A stretch of DNA of 20,434 nucleotides from Pigoraptor chileana (lineage: Eukaryota; Opisthokonta; Filasterea). The position numbers were made by a program, and so were the translations under genes. Positions 9,669 through 20,357 of the stretch are shown here, piece after piece. Numbering within the stretch: the first letter of the stretch is position 1; the number at the start of each line of letters is the position of its first letter. The notes beneath the pieces are model-generated. The model searched no databases. It had not been told where the DNA came from and worked only from the letters and a program-made list of their open reading frames with translations. The stretch lies in assembly GCA_943704495.1 (NCBI GenBank), contig CALSCR010003449.1, positions 13,633 to 34,066 of the forward strand, read 5' to 3'.

Positions 9669-12600
9669 CTACTTCGGATCCTGCAGAAGTGCCTTCATGT
9701 CAGCCAATGCGCCAATGATCGCCGCGGCAAACTTGTTGGAATCCGTCGTTGGGCACGAGCGCTTGCTTGAGATGTGGAAGAAGATGTTCTGTTCTCCAGC
9801 AACCATGTATGACACACCATACCCGTCGTCCGCCACTGTTTGCACGCACGCACGCACGTGGCACACAAATGCACAGGGTTGGTCAGTTGGTTAGAGGCGT
9901 CTATCCTGACCATAATACTGTGTAACAGATTGCAATGATCAACCGTGAGACTGAGTGCAGCGACGGTAGGGACACGCACCTGGCCCGAATCCACCGCCGG
10001 GGCAGATCTTGTGGCGCAAGTCGGTGCGCGTGGCGTCCCAGCGGTCCGTCTGCTGCTGCGGCTGCTGCGAGGTTGACAGACGCCACGGCTGGCTGAGCGC
10101 GTCCTTAAGGAATGGCGACTCCATGCCCAGGCCCATCGACAGCACATACAGCGCAAACAGGTGGCGGTCGACACCTGCACAGGCACAACGCACCATTGTA
10201 AACGGCACACGCACACGCACCAACAGTGGAGACACAGGGGAGGTCAGGCCAAGGGCGCGAGTGGGTTGGTCTTTTGCACTCGGTTGCATGCCCAGAACCA
10301 CATACTCAAAATAGGACTGATAAATTCGCAGTGAAGCGGTATGCATCCTTGTCAGTCACAGCTCAGCAACAGCCAACCCAACAAACCAAAAAAACAAAAC
10401 AATCAGGCATCATGATGCGTCAGCACGCACCCTTTCCACTCATGGCATCGCGGTATCGTCGCTGGTGCATCTCGCCCGCAGCCCTCAGCTTGGTGAGCTT
10501 TTCCTCTTTCTGCATTTTGTGTGCATGCGTGAACAACAAGGTGAGTAAACCACGGGCTTTGCATATGATGTATCATACATTCTTTTGTGTTGAGTACGAA
10601 ACAGAACGTGGCAGGCAGAGCGACATAATTGAGACATGAATTGGATTACCGAAAGAGCGCAGATCGCGCACATACCGTTGCCTTTGGATCACGCATGGCC
10701 TCGACAAAGGCAACGGATTCGTCCGACACAGGCCGCACAGTCTCCGTGCGACCCTGCAGGTACAAGCGCGTCATAGACGACTCATATGTCAGCGGGAACC
10801 TGTCGTTGATGGACCGGTATGCCAGCGACAGGGCCATCTGAATGAATGCGTCTGGCGACACGCGCGCTCGCTTCATAAGTCCCTTGCCATAGTCTTCAAA
10901 GTAGACGATACGGAGGTCAAGGTCTGCAATGCGCTCCTTAGCACTCGCAAGCGACTTTTCAATCTGCGCCTCGCCCGCCGCGCCAAACGACCAGTCGAGG
11001 CGGGCTGGGGCGGGGAGCGTGCGGGGCGTGAAGCCGGGGGTGCTGCGCAGGGTGCCATCCGTTGCGTAAATGTCATCGAGCATCTCGCCAGTGTTGATCC
11101 ACTCCCACATGTGCGCCAGTGTTGGTGCGTCCGCCCACGCATGTTCGGCGTTGATGCCGGCCTTGCCGTTAGCAAACACGACGAGTGTGAAGGACTTGTC
11201 AAACCAGCGGTTGGTGCCGTCGCTGAATATTCAGGGGACACAGTCACGTGTGCATTGAAAACAACACACACCATATTTAGCCACTGGCCTTGTTGCGATA
11301 GAAAAATCGGAGCACAACAAGAACTAAACACAACAAATGCCAAAAAAAGGAAGCTGTGTGCAGGGTTAACCCACCCATGAAGAAGCTGGCGGCCCATGAA
11401 AGTGGCTCCAGATTCGTCCAGAGTGGGCGATGAGTCCTCAAGGGCGACAATGCACACGGCCCGCTCGACTGCCTCGAGTGAAAGCCTGCACATAGTCGAG
11501 AGTGGGCGCAGAGATACACATGTGCTTAGTCACCCGCGGCTGCTGTGGTGCACGGTGCCAGTAGGACATAGTCCAAAATGCCAAAATGAATTGCCAAGAA
11601 GGCTACGCACCTGTTGATTCCGGTCGAGAAGAACTGGCTGCGGGCATCGGCCCACACGTTGCGATCGTCGGCGGTGAGGGCAGCCACAGCACTCTCGCCA
11701 GGGCTCATGTGCGTGCGCTTCGAAGCATCCTCCACAACCATCACAAGTTGGCTGCAGCAGTAGAGCAGGGAGGGAGTGAAAATAAAACGAATATTAGACG
11801 ATAAAGAAAACACTCAAGCACTTGCCAAAAAACATAAATGTGTGATGCCTCTAGTACCGAGGATGTATGACCGACACTATTGGTTGTCGGAGCGCAATGT
11901 TCACCTTTCGAATTCCAGCTGATCAAGAAGCGATCCATCGCGATGCTGGAACGGCACAGAATAGTAGCTTCCCTTGCAAAATACAACCACATGCTGGGAC
12001 TCTGTGCGGTCATAGTGCACGATCTTGTCTCCATCCCTGCGAGAAGAACCACGTGACACATGCCAGTGCATTTCACAAAGTTAGCATCCATATTGAAACA
12101 AATGCACGTGCGGTGTATGAAGCCCACACAAAGACTGAGGCATGACTCACCGGCGTGGGATGCGGCACGACGAGAACATGCGCTCATACTGCCACATGCA
12201 AAGGGGGACGGTCCCGCGGATCACAAGAGGCGCCAGCTCCTCCTGCGTCAATTACAGAGCGACATATATCAAAAGCGAGACCTTCAGTTACTCAACCGCC
12301 TTAGGTATGCGCACATTGACTCTGACAAAGCTAGTTGCGATGGGGAAAAAAACAAGACGAGCCACGATGTGATGCATTCGAAAGCGAGTGCGGTGCGCAG
12401 TGTCATGCGACCAAACAAACACACAAAACAACACCCGGCAGCACATCCGGGGCACCCACGCGATCGAGGAGGCGCTTGAACAGGGAGAGCTGGTGAAGCA
12501 GTCCCGCGGCGCGCGCAAGCTGCCGATTGGTCGGCGCCCACTTGGCTCCGTCAAGGCCATAGTAGTTGCTGTTGATCATGATGGGCGACCGACCCCGAAG

Positions 12601-14131
12601 ATAAACGTACTTCTCCCACCAGTCGGTGACCTGCAGGCGCCATCGGTGGGGGGACGAGATGCAGGATTCATGTCAGTGTCTGAGGCGCTATACCCCTAGA
12701 GTCCGTAGTCGAGGGAGTGAGGAGAGAGTGTGTGCTTACTTGTATGATCAGGAATAGAGCTAGTATGGATTGCCCTTTCTATCTGAACGTAAAATGCACC
12801 AGTAGTATTGAGTATCAAGGGCTCACTGTGTGATCCCCACACCCACCCAACCACACACCCGTGCACACCCACACCCACACCGGCACATAACCCACATAGT
12901 TGGGCGACCACCACGACTTAAGGATGAGATACCGCTGCAGCTTAGCAGCCTCGTTGCTGAGAAAGTCCTGTGCCAGTTTGGACGTCTTGGCGAATTCCTC
13001 TGGAGTTTGGAGGGGTCGCACAGTTGTGAGGTAGCCGGCTATAGTGTCCTTCACGGCGGGTACGGGCATCCGGGGCAGAGAGCCCTGGAACGAGTAGAGA
13101 CGTGGCTTGCGGCCGCTCAGCAGCTTGACAATCACCTGCAAAAACAGACCACACAATGACGAGCAAGGGAGAGATGCATTTAGAAGGTGTGTGTCTGTGT
13201 GTGTATTTTTGTATGTATGTATCTGATATTTACCCAGCAAATATGGCTGTAGGACAGCCGGGGAGACGGAAGAAAGAGATGAGAGCGAGCAATGGCCGTC
13301 AAGGATAGCTCAATGCGACACGACATAGCAGGCTTCAATGCAATCCACACTCACCGCCCACGCAATAGTGCTGTAACGCTCCTTCTTGGGTTCCTCGTAC
13401 AGCCAGCCACGGTAGGCCAGCACGACACGCAGTGCGAGACGGCGTGCATAGGCCATCAACAGAAACAAAGATGCGCCGATGACAAACGACACCGCAAAGG
13501 CACGCAATGGCAGGCTGAATGAATGGGACCTGCGGGGACAGACCACCCGCGCAGCACGGTGCAGAAAAGATGCGAGTGGGAAAAAGATCAGAGACCGCTG
13601 CCAACCGAGTTGATTCTGACGACGCAAAAGCAGACACAACTACTGGGTGAATATGAATCGCACCTGGGGATGTAATTGTCCCACTCCCACAGCCAGTCAG
13701 ATATGCCCTGGAGGCGCCCATCGCCCGAAAGCATGACACCCATCATAACGGCAATGAGAATGAGTGCGTGCATGGGCGACGCAGGGAAGATGGCGTTGAG
13801 GACAACATTCCGCAGGCGAAAAGCGCGCCGCAGAACGGACCGCCGCACAGCACGCGCGAGGAGTGGCACAGCATTCCTGCATCATTCGGGAACACACACA
13901 AGCAGAAAAGAAATGTATGCGCAATGGGTGAGAAGGGACGCATCTCGACAGGAAGAATGGAGAACCCAACCGATCCAGATTGACGACTGCACAGACAGCC
14001 GACGGTACGGCTGGATGCAGGTTATTAGCCTGTGCGGGTCGAACAGACCTGTCGACACGGAAAAACACTCCCTCGTCCGTGAGTGAGAACTGGACGACGG
14101 GCACGCTAACGGCACTGCGAGCCTCCGCCAT
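9669..14131 (-). CDS. CPT1: Carnitine O-palmitoyltransferase 1, 13 exons
   Basis: The predicted enzyme transfers long-chain acyl groups from CoA to carnitine at the mitochondrial outer membrane, the committed entry step of beta-oxidation. Minus-strand exons: 14131-14049, 13876-13664, 13529-13355, 13135-12896, 12630-12460, 12242-12151, 12036-11905, 11751-11611, 11485-11375, 11222-10676, 10509-10431, 10174-9980, 9835-9669. They join to 781 residues (human CPT1A has 773). Two membrane spans (about 63-78 and 109-126) follow an N-terminal regulatory segment. This distinguishes CPT1 from CPT2 and CrAT. The catalytic His480 lies in [10 protein letters not shown], the STS motif is at 695-697, and GGGFGP is at 721-726. 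Glu600 and Met603 in YESSMTRL match CPT1A Glu590 and Met593. The N-terminus keeps Glu3 but has Arg where CPT1A has His5. The ATG at 14131 gives an N-terminus aligning with CPT1A almost without gaps. Confidence 0.96.
12831..12890 (-). repeat. ACCC/CA-rich tract in CPT1 intron 4
   Basis: Irregular CCCACAC and ACCC units fill the first part of the intron at 12631-12895. In the sense strand they read as a G/T-rich tract that begins at the GTGGGT donor. Confidence 0.75.
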
Positions 14132-14214
14132 GACACCGTCTACCCTCGAGCGGTTGGTTTGAGGAGGATGGGGATATGATGGATGTGCTGGTGGGTGCCC
14201 GATATACTTGGCGT

Positions 14215-14224
14215 GGTCACGTGC
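14215..14224. promoter_or_regulatory. E-box-like GGTCACGTGC near the CPT1 start
   Basis: The CACGTG core at 14218-14223 lies about 90 bases upstream of the CPT1 ATG. The flanks GGTCACGTG resemble USF/TFE-type sites of animals. Regulatory use is inferred. Confidence 0.4.
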
Positions 14225-14600
14225 AAGTGTGCTCTTTGCATCAAAATGCTGCGCTCAATGAATGCGAATGATCTGTGCGCGCTGCGAAAAGTGTACTCGT
14301 GGCATGTGGCATGTGGTATGTGCCTGCTTTGCGGTGGTTGTGTGGGCAGACATACTAACTTAGTATGGCACTCAGTGTGCGAGTGAGGGAGTCTGGGCAG
14401 TGTGAGAGCGGAGTGTATGGCGGAGGACTGCCGAACGCATTCGAGGCGAAAGCCACAGGTGTCGGAGGTGCCGGCGGATGCTGTGAAAGCCGCTTAATCG
14501 CTCGATCCACTCATTATGAAACGAGGCCGTTAAGTATGAGACAACGACCATGCGAACTCTTTGTGGAAGTAGATAATGCGGGTATTCTCACATGATATGT

Positions 14601-14610
14601 GGTCACGTGA
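14601..14610. promoter_or_regulatory. E-box-like GGTCACGTGA upstream of the methyltransferase
   Basis: The 8-base palindrome TCACGTGA at 14603-14610 shares nine of ten bases with the site at 14215-14224. It lies about 300 bases upstream of the methyltransferase ATG and about 470 upstream of the CPT1 ATG. Regulatory use is inferred. Confidence 0.4.
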
Positions 14611-14905
14611 GTGTCGGTGTGTGTGTTATTAGCGAGATCTCGGTGAAACTTAGTTCTCCAATATGTGATGTCATCCAATCCTTCCACGCAGATGATGCAC
14701 ACGGGCTACCGGCTTCAACACCGGCACAACAACTGGGGCACAAAACAGGGCCAGTACTCACGGCACAGCTTGCAGCAACGCAGAAACAGCAGTGCGAGTG
14801 TGCGGATTAGTCATCATCAACAATTAATGCATAGATCGCCTTACGCTTCAAGTTTGACTGCATTATATATTGTCGCTTATTGACCGGCAAAAGCAAACGT
14901 TTAGA

Positions 14906-17061
14906 ATGAGCACTGAAACGGAGGCGTTCGCGTCCCGCCTGCAATCCTTCTACGCGGGTGCGGCAATGACGTTGTCTATTTCGATGGGCCATCAGCTCGG
15001 ACTCTTTGAGGCTCTCGCAACGTTCGATGATCCTGCAACATCTGCAGAAATCGCTGCCAAGGCAAACCTAAATGAGCGGTGAGTTTGAGTGCCTGTCAGA
15101 GTGTCTATCGTGTGTATCAGAGTCTCTATCGTGTCTATCAGATCCGGCTCAGTGGTTGTCCTGCAAGCTTATTTTGGATATTATTATGGTATTTGTTGCA
15201 GTATTGGATATGCAGTATCAAATATGATGACAAGAAAGCTATCGTCGCACATAATATGCTGAATGCAACGCCCTCTTGGTTGGTGTTGGCGTGCCCTTAC
15301 AGCTACGTGCGCGAATGGCTGAATGGAATTGCTATGGCGGACATAATCCACATCCAGCAAGGCGATCAGCTCAGGTAGGAGTAGGAGTGCATCGTGCGCT
15401 CCTGAGGGACAACGTACCTTGTTCATATCCGGAGTATTAGTCATCACTTTCGATAAGTTTATTCGCCGTGTGCCTTTGTGCCTTTGTGCTGGTAGCATCG
15501 ACTTTTGCGCTGTGTTGCCATGAGTGCCTATGCCTATGCGAGGCCTTTTGCGGTGCCCGAATTCCCGATTAGCAATCCGTCTTACCGATCACCGGCCGTC
15601 GCATGGACAGGTACATGCTTCCAAAGAGCCACGCCGCAGTGCTCACAGGCAGTGTTGCAAACATGGCTCCGATGGCGTCGATCATTCCCCTAGTCACGCC
15701 GGTATTCGAGGATATAAAGACTTGCTTTCGTAAGGTGCGGTCAGTTGTATTACAAAATAGCTCCGCAGATGCCTCAAGGCAGTTTGTTTCAGGCCGTTCT
15801 GTTGTGCGCCACTGCGAGCGCCAGGTCGATCAACTTGATACTTACTTTACCTAACTCTTGCGGTCTCTTTTTGCTGCCACACGCACACCGTCACCCCTCA
15901 CAATTGCAGGGTGGCGGCGTCCCCTACTGCAAGTACCACGGATTCCATGAGCTGATGGGGGAGTTTGCGCGCCGACAGCAAGACGGTAAGCACATCAGCA
16001 TCCGCATCTATGGCTGTGTATGGCGCACTAGTTCCCGCAATAGATGTCCGTGCCAGCCATGTGGCCGTGGTAGCTGAGCGGCATCCCTGTAAACATCTGC
16101 CTTTGACCTTGCACATGCGTCGCTAGAGTTGGTTCCCAAGTTCGTGCCGTCTGTGCAAGGCCTCCATGAGCGGCTGACCAGCGGCATCGCAGTGGCGGAT
16201 GTCGGGTGTGGAATCGGTGTTGCAATTCGAACGCTAGCGAAAGCGTATCCCAACAGCACTTTCCTTGGCATTGACCTTGCGAAGGAGGCAATCGACATGG
16301 GGTCTAAACTTGCCGAGGAAGCGGGCGTTGCCGGGAACTGCTCGTTTCTCGCACTCGATGCGGCAGAGATACACACCCGTGCCGACCTCCAGGGGCGGTT
16401 TGACTATGTCACTACATTTGATGCCATCCACGACCAGGCGCGGCCTGACGTGGTTCTTCTCGGCATCCGCAAAATGCTGCGGGCAGGGGGTCTCTACAGC
16501 CTTGTCGACATTCATGCGCACACAAATCCGTTGGACAACCGGAGCGACCCCTTTGCGCCTCTCTTTTACACGGTTCGTCGTCCAGTGAATGGGATGTTTA
16601 CTCTGTTGATTTGCGGCTGCGTGATTGATTGCATTCGCCTACGGCACTCGGCACAGCTGCTTACCGATCTGTTCCGCAATCCACTGATTCCCCCTTCAGA
16701 TATCGTACATGCATTGCATGACTGTATCGCTTGCGGATGAAGGAATGGGCTTGGTGGGTTTTGTATGTGTATATACAATGCGATTCAGTGTGCGTGTGAT
16801 TTCCACGATGCTTCTCATTTTTTGCTTTTTTTTTTACACCGCACTGTATTTTTGCGAGGCGCACGAAGTCCCTTTCTAATTGTGCGTGCTGCTGTCCTTT
16901 GTGTCTCTGATGCATGTGCATCAAATGGGCACACTTGACGACCTCAGGGCACCATGTGGGGCATTGAAAAAGCACAGGCGATGCTCCGTGATGCCGGCTT
17001 TACAGAACAACAAATTCTGGGGAAGGATGGCTTCAACGTGCACATCCTCTGCCGCGTGTGA
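14906..17061 (+). CDS. SAM-dependent methyltransferase with N-terminal winged-helix domain (Rv2258c-like), 7 exons
   Basis: Exons 14906-15078, 15303-15374, 15611-15734, 15910-15985, 16127-16572, 16700-16753 and 16948-17061 join in frame to 352 residues. The N-terminal part (about 1-85) is the winged-helix dimerisation domain of this family, ending in ERYVREWLNGI. The Rossmann methyltransferase domain has motif I DVGCGIG at 173-179, the ribose-binding acid Asp198 in FLGIDLA, and the family hallmark TFDAIHDQ at 245-252. MHCMTVSLA lies in the small sixth exon (18 codons) and MWGIEKAQAMLRDAGF in the last. The protein ends in DGFNVHILCRV. The ATG at 14906 fits the family's start, and no intron-free extension with similarity lies upstream. 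Family members are cytosolic small-molecule methyltransferases whose natural substrate is generally unknown, so none is proposed. The gene is divergent from CPT1. Confidence 0.93.
15097..15138 (+). repeat. 21-base tandem duplication in methyltransferase intron 1
   Basis: Two adjacent 21-base copies (15097-15117 and 15118-15138) differ at two positions, and the start of a third copy follows. They lie 18 bases after the donor. This looks like a recent replication-slippage duplication. Confidence 0.8.
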
Positions 17062-18088
17062 ACCGGCATCAGCAGAGCCAGTTGGACAATCTTATACTTC
17101 CTCTGCAATACTCATAACTTGGATTGTATTTTGTGCAGGCGCTGTGGGCGACCCATAGTGCCGTCAAATACTTGTCAATAACATAATACGATGCTACTTC
17201 TGTGTTGGTTATAAAACTACTGTGCACGATCAACAAACTGTTGGTACTGGACAAACACACTATACGTTGTGTCAGAACTTACATGTGATACCAGTCGGAC
17301 AGCTGCAGATGTAATTAGTGAACAGGCCGATTCAGCAAACCGCGGTAGCCGGAATCCCGACCGACCGAACAAGTCGAACGCTACTTCCGACACTGAGCCC
17401 GGGGGTGCCAGAAGAGCATTCAGCCGTCTTCAGTTGTCAATGCTGCAGTCACCGTGAGTGCGGCGGGCGGTGCATGCGACAGAATGCGGACTGTCTGGAT
17501 CCATTTCCGGCTCACCACCATTACGAGCCAAAATGTAGATGGAGTAGATTACAGAAACTGTACTCTATCAATGTTTTCGTATAGGGGTTGTATCGGCAGA
17601 TTGCTGATGCCGAATTGGCTTAATACAGATGTTCAACTGTTGCCTTGTTTGGCGTCGCATCCAGTTCCATTCCCATTGCGGAATTGTCCAAACCCCAATT
17701 GAGCCGACAAACAGTGCACCCCGATCGCAGTGAAGTGCCTCCCTGACATTCTGCCCTATTACGGCGCGTGGCATATGCTCCATGGGAATGCCTTATAATC
17801 CTCAGACTGCAATTGATTTGTGCGGCGCAACTGCGTGTGCGCACGGCCACTACTGCAGACTCTCGCCGCACGGTGCAACATTCCTGCGGCGATGTTGCTA
17901 CGCAGAACACGCAGAACGCAGCTATATATTTGCTGCTGTTGCGAAGATGATAGGAATCACAGTCGGGGTTTTGAAACTTAATACGTGCGCATGCACTTTT
18001 TATCCTCCTGTGTTGAAGTGCGAACACTGCAGGCGAGGACAGACACCAGAAAACAAAGCACGAGCCGGTCGTTCTCGACTGCATTGAC
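17062..18088. other. Unassigned region between the methyltransferase and glycine-rich protein genes
   Basis: About 1030 bases hold the 3' flank of the methyltransferase and the promoter of the next gene. No recognisable protein, tRNA or repeat was found. An open frame at 17782-18087 (+) encodes a Cys/His-rich sequence of about 100 residues that ends just before the next gene's first ATG. It has no supporting homology that I recognise and may be chance. Confidence 0.45.
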
Positions 18089-20308
18089 ATGCTCGCTACT
18101 CGACCGGCCCTCAGCATGGGCCCCAAAAGACGTTCCAATGTCTCTGCGATTCGCCTGATGCACTGCTTTGTCGGTGTGCTCGCGACCGTGGCAGTGTTGC
18201 TTTGTGGCGCTGCCCACGGCCAGCTGGGAGACGTGCTCAGCGCGCAAACCATGGCGTTATTGGCCGCACCCGTGTTCACCACAAATGCGTCACGCATGTG
18301 GTTTGACTCGCAGGGATGCCACCTGGACGGCGCAAAGTGTCCAGACCAGCTCACGTGGGGCCTGATGTGCGGTCCCTGCAACGATAATCAATACTTCTAC
18401 GCCATCGGAAACATCATCAACATGACTTCGCCCGATGCGGTCTTCGCGCTCGCACCCGATACGTTCCTGATGCCCTATCCATACCGCCGCGACAATTCGT
18501 TCAGCGACAACCTGCAGACGTGGAAGCCCCAGATCCTGGCCTCCGGGACAGTGATGGTCACCGTCCCCCGTGGGCGCATCGTGATGCCCAAGCGCACGGG
18601 AGTGTACGCAACGAACAGCGGATACGGTGGTGGAGGCGGTGGTCAGGGTGAATACTTCAGTTACAACGCAACCGTCTGTGATGACAAGCAAATTTCGGTC
18701 TCCGGTGGAACGACGGGAGCGTTTTCCGACGGCACCGATGGTTACGCTGGGTATGCCCCCAATTCTGGACAAGATCTGAGCTGGGCGAATATGAACGTAC
18801 AAACGACCAACAAGTATCACGAGCCATGTGTGGGGTACGGCGGCACTGGAGGCGGCGTCGGTGGTTTCGATGGCGGCGGTGCCAATGCCAGTGTTTCCTC
18901 CACACGCGCTTATGTTGCGGCAGGGCTGGAGGGCGGGCGCGGTGGGGGTCCATTCGGCGGTCGCGGCGGAGTCCCTTCAGGCCGTAACGAGAAATGCAAT
19001 GCCTCGTTTGTTAATCTTCCTGAGGCCGCCGGCGGTAGTGGTCAGCCGGGCGGGTACCTTGGCGTGGGTGTGAACGGCGAGTCGCAGCAGCAGGCCGACG
19101 CCTCAGACGACGTTTACCTCGGCGGTGGTGGTGGTGGTGGTGCAGGCGGGCGCTCCAGCGGCCGGTTCTGCTGTGGTGGCGGTGCTGGAGGCGCCGGCGG
19201 CTCTCTCGCTGTGCGTGCTAGCAAAGGATGCGCGGCCGGAGCGGGAGGAAACGGCGGAGCTGTCGGCGGTGGCGCCGTGGTGCTGTCCGCTCAAGACATC
19301 GAGTTTGACGGCGATATCCGTGCTCACGGGGCGGGTGCTTACATTGACGGAAAGCCCAGGGCCGGGTATGGCGCGGGTGGTGGCGTGCTTCTGAAGGCGA
19401 CTGGGTCGCTTACTGTGGGTGCGAATGCGAAAATTGCGTCCCAGGGCGCCGTGGCCGTGATGGAGGGCACGTCGACGTCCACGGAAAACGGCGGATCTGT
19501 CAAATTACGTGCTGGGACTCTCGTGAGCGCAGTCAATGTGGCGAATGCGGTGATCGCAGGAAGATTGTCGATTGTCTACCAGTCTATCCAGGACCCTTCC
19601 AAGCCTCTCGGCGAGACGCTCACTGCGACACAGCTGGCGAGCTACACCAAAATAGTGCAGATTTCAGGCAGCAAAGTGTACTTCAACACGTCCGGATGCT
19701 TTGCCGACGGCGCACCGTGCCCCAACACACTGCAGTATACGGCCACGTGCTCTGGCTGCGGACCTTCAAGCAAGCTCTACTATTTTAACATCCTGAATCC
19801 CATTAACCTGACGACTCCCGGTGTCGAATTTACGGTTGGAACAAACGTCGTCTTGCGCCCGTACACATATGCACCCCAGGGAAAGAACTTTGCTGTCAAG
19901 ACATGGGCGCCCTTTGGCGTCAGCGGTTCCGGTATGTCGATTTAGTAATCATATGCTGGTGGCCATTGGTAGAGCGGTGCTGTGTTGTGCCTGTGTGTGT
20001 ACGTGTGCGTATGCGCGCGCGTGTTTGTGTGTGCTGCTTAATATATGTAACGAGACCTCGAACTTATTCACCCCGCATTGTTTCCTGTCGTTGCCGTGAC
20101 CGCAGGCGTGCTGATGATCACGGCCGTGGACGGCACAGTGGTTGTGTCTGAAGGTGCTGGGCTCGTGTCGTCTTATTCCGGATATGGCGGAGGCGGTGGA
20201 GGCGCTGGCGAAACATTCTTGGCAAACGCTACTATTTGCACTCGCTCCCAGATCATCTCTGTTGGCGGGATCACCGAGGCTTTTTCGGGTGGTCTGGATG
20301 GTATTCTG
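18089..20308 (+). CDS. Secreted glycine-rich protein with duplicated Cys module, partial (continues beyond the right edge)
   Basis: Exon 1 is 18089-19931. A phase-1 intron follows, and exon 2 starts at 20106 and most likely ends at 20308 at donor GTGAGG (an alternative donor is after 20300). About 682 residues are visible. A basic N-terminus and the hydrophobic run FVGVLATVAVLLCGAAHG predict a signal peptide. Met10 (18116) is an alternative start. Unit 1 (from residue 70) and unit 2 (from residue 530) share a module: GC-x2-DGA-x-CP, about ten residues later C-x2-C, then IxNxTxPxxxF, a TW[AK]P segment, and a GYGGGGGG stretch followed by NAT-x-C. Between them is a Gly-rich region (about 184-450) with GGGGGGGAGGR-like runs and paired Cys, then a beta-rich segment. 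Several N-glycosylation sequons are present. Inferred: an extracellular or wall/matrix protein of unknown function. No established family name is offered. Confidence 0.8.
19976..20038 (+). repeat. TG-rich tract in glycine-rich gene intron 1
   Basis: Imperfect TG, GCGC and TGTT runs lie in the middle of the intron at 19932-20105, on the sense strand. Confidence 0.75.
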
Positions 20309-20340
20309 GTGAGGCTTAAATCCATTCACTCCTATCACAT

Positions 20341-20357
20341 GTGTGTGTGTGCGCGCG

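Larger units (their letters stand above)
14132..14905. other. Divergent intergenic region between CPT1 and the methyltransferase gene
   Basis: About 770 bases lie between the two start codons. I found no supported exon or RNA gene. Two CACGTG sites are present. An AT-rich TTATATAT at about 14863-14870 lies roughly 40 bases upstream of the methyltransferase ATG and may mark its core promoter. Confidence 0.5.

Noticed and set aside
9881-9911. GGTCAG ... CTGACC inverted repeat with a D-arm-like AGTTGGTTAGAGG between.
   Set aside because: It cannot be folded into a full tRNA, lacks a T-arm, and lies in CPT1 intron 12. A six-base stem with a loop of about 19 bases is weak.
17062-17158. A CAG acceptor-like site at about 17137-17139 after the methyltransferase stop, suggesting an extra exon.
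   Set aside because: The reading frame already ends in the family-typical HILCRV C-terminus at 17061. A downstream exon would be untranslated at best.
17620-18381. 253-codon open frame on the minus strand.
   Set aside because: It overlaps the signal-peptide exon of the glycine-rich gene, and no domain or splice structure supports it.
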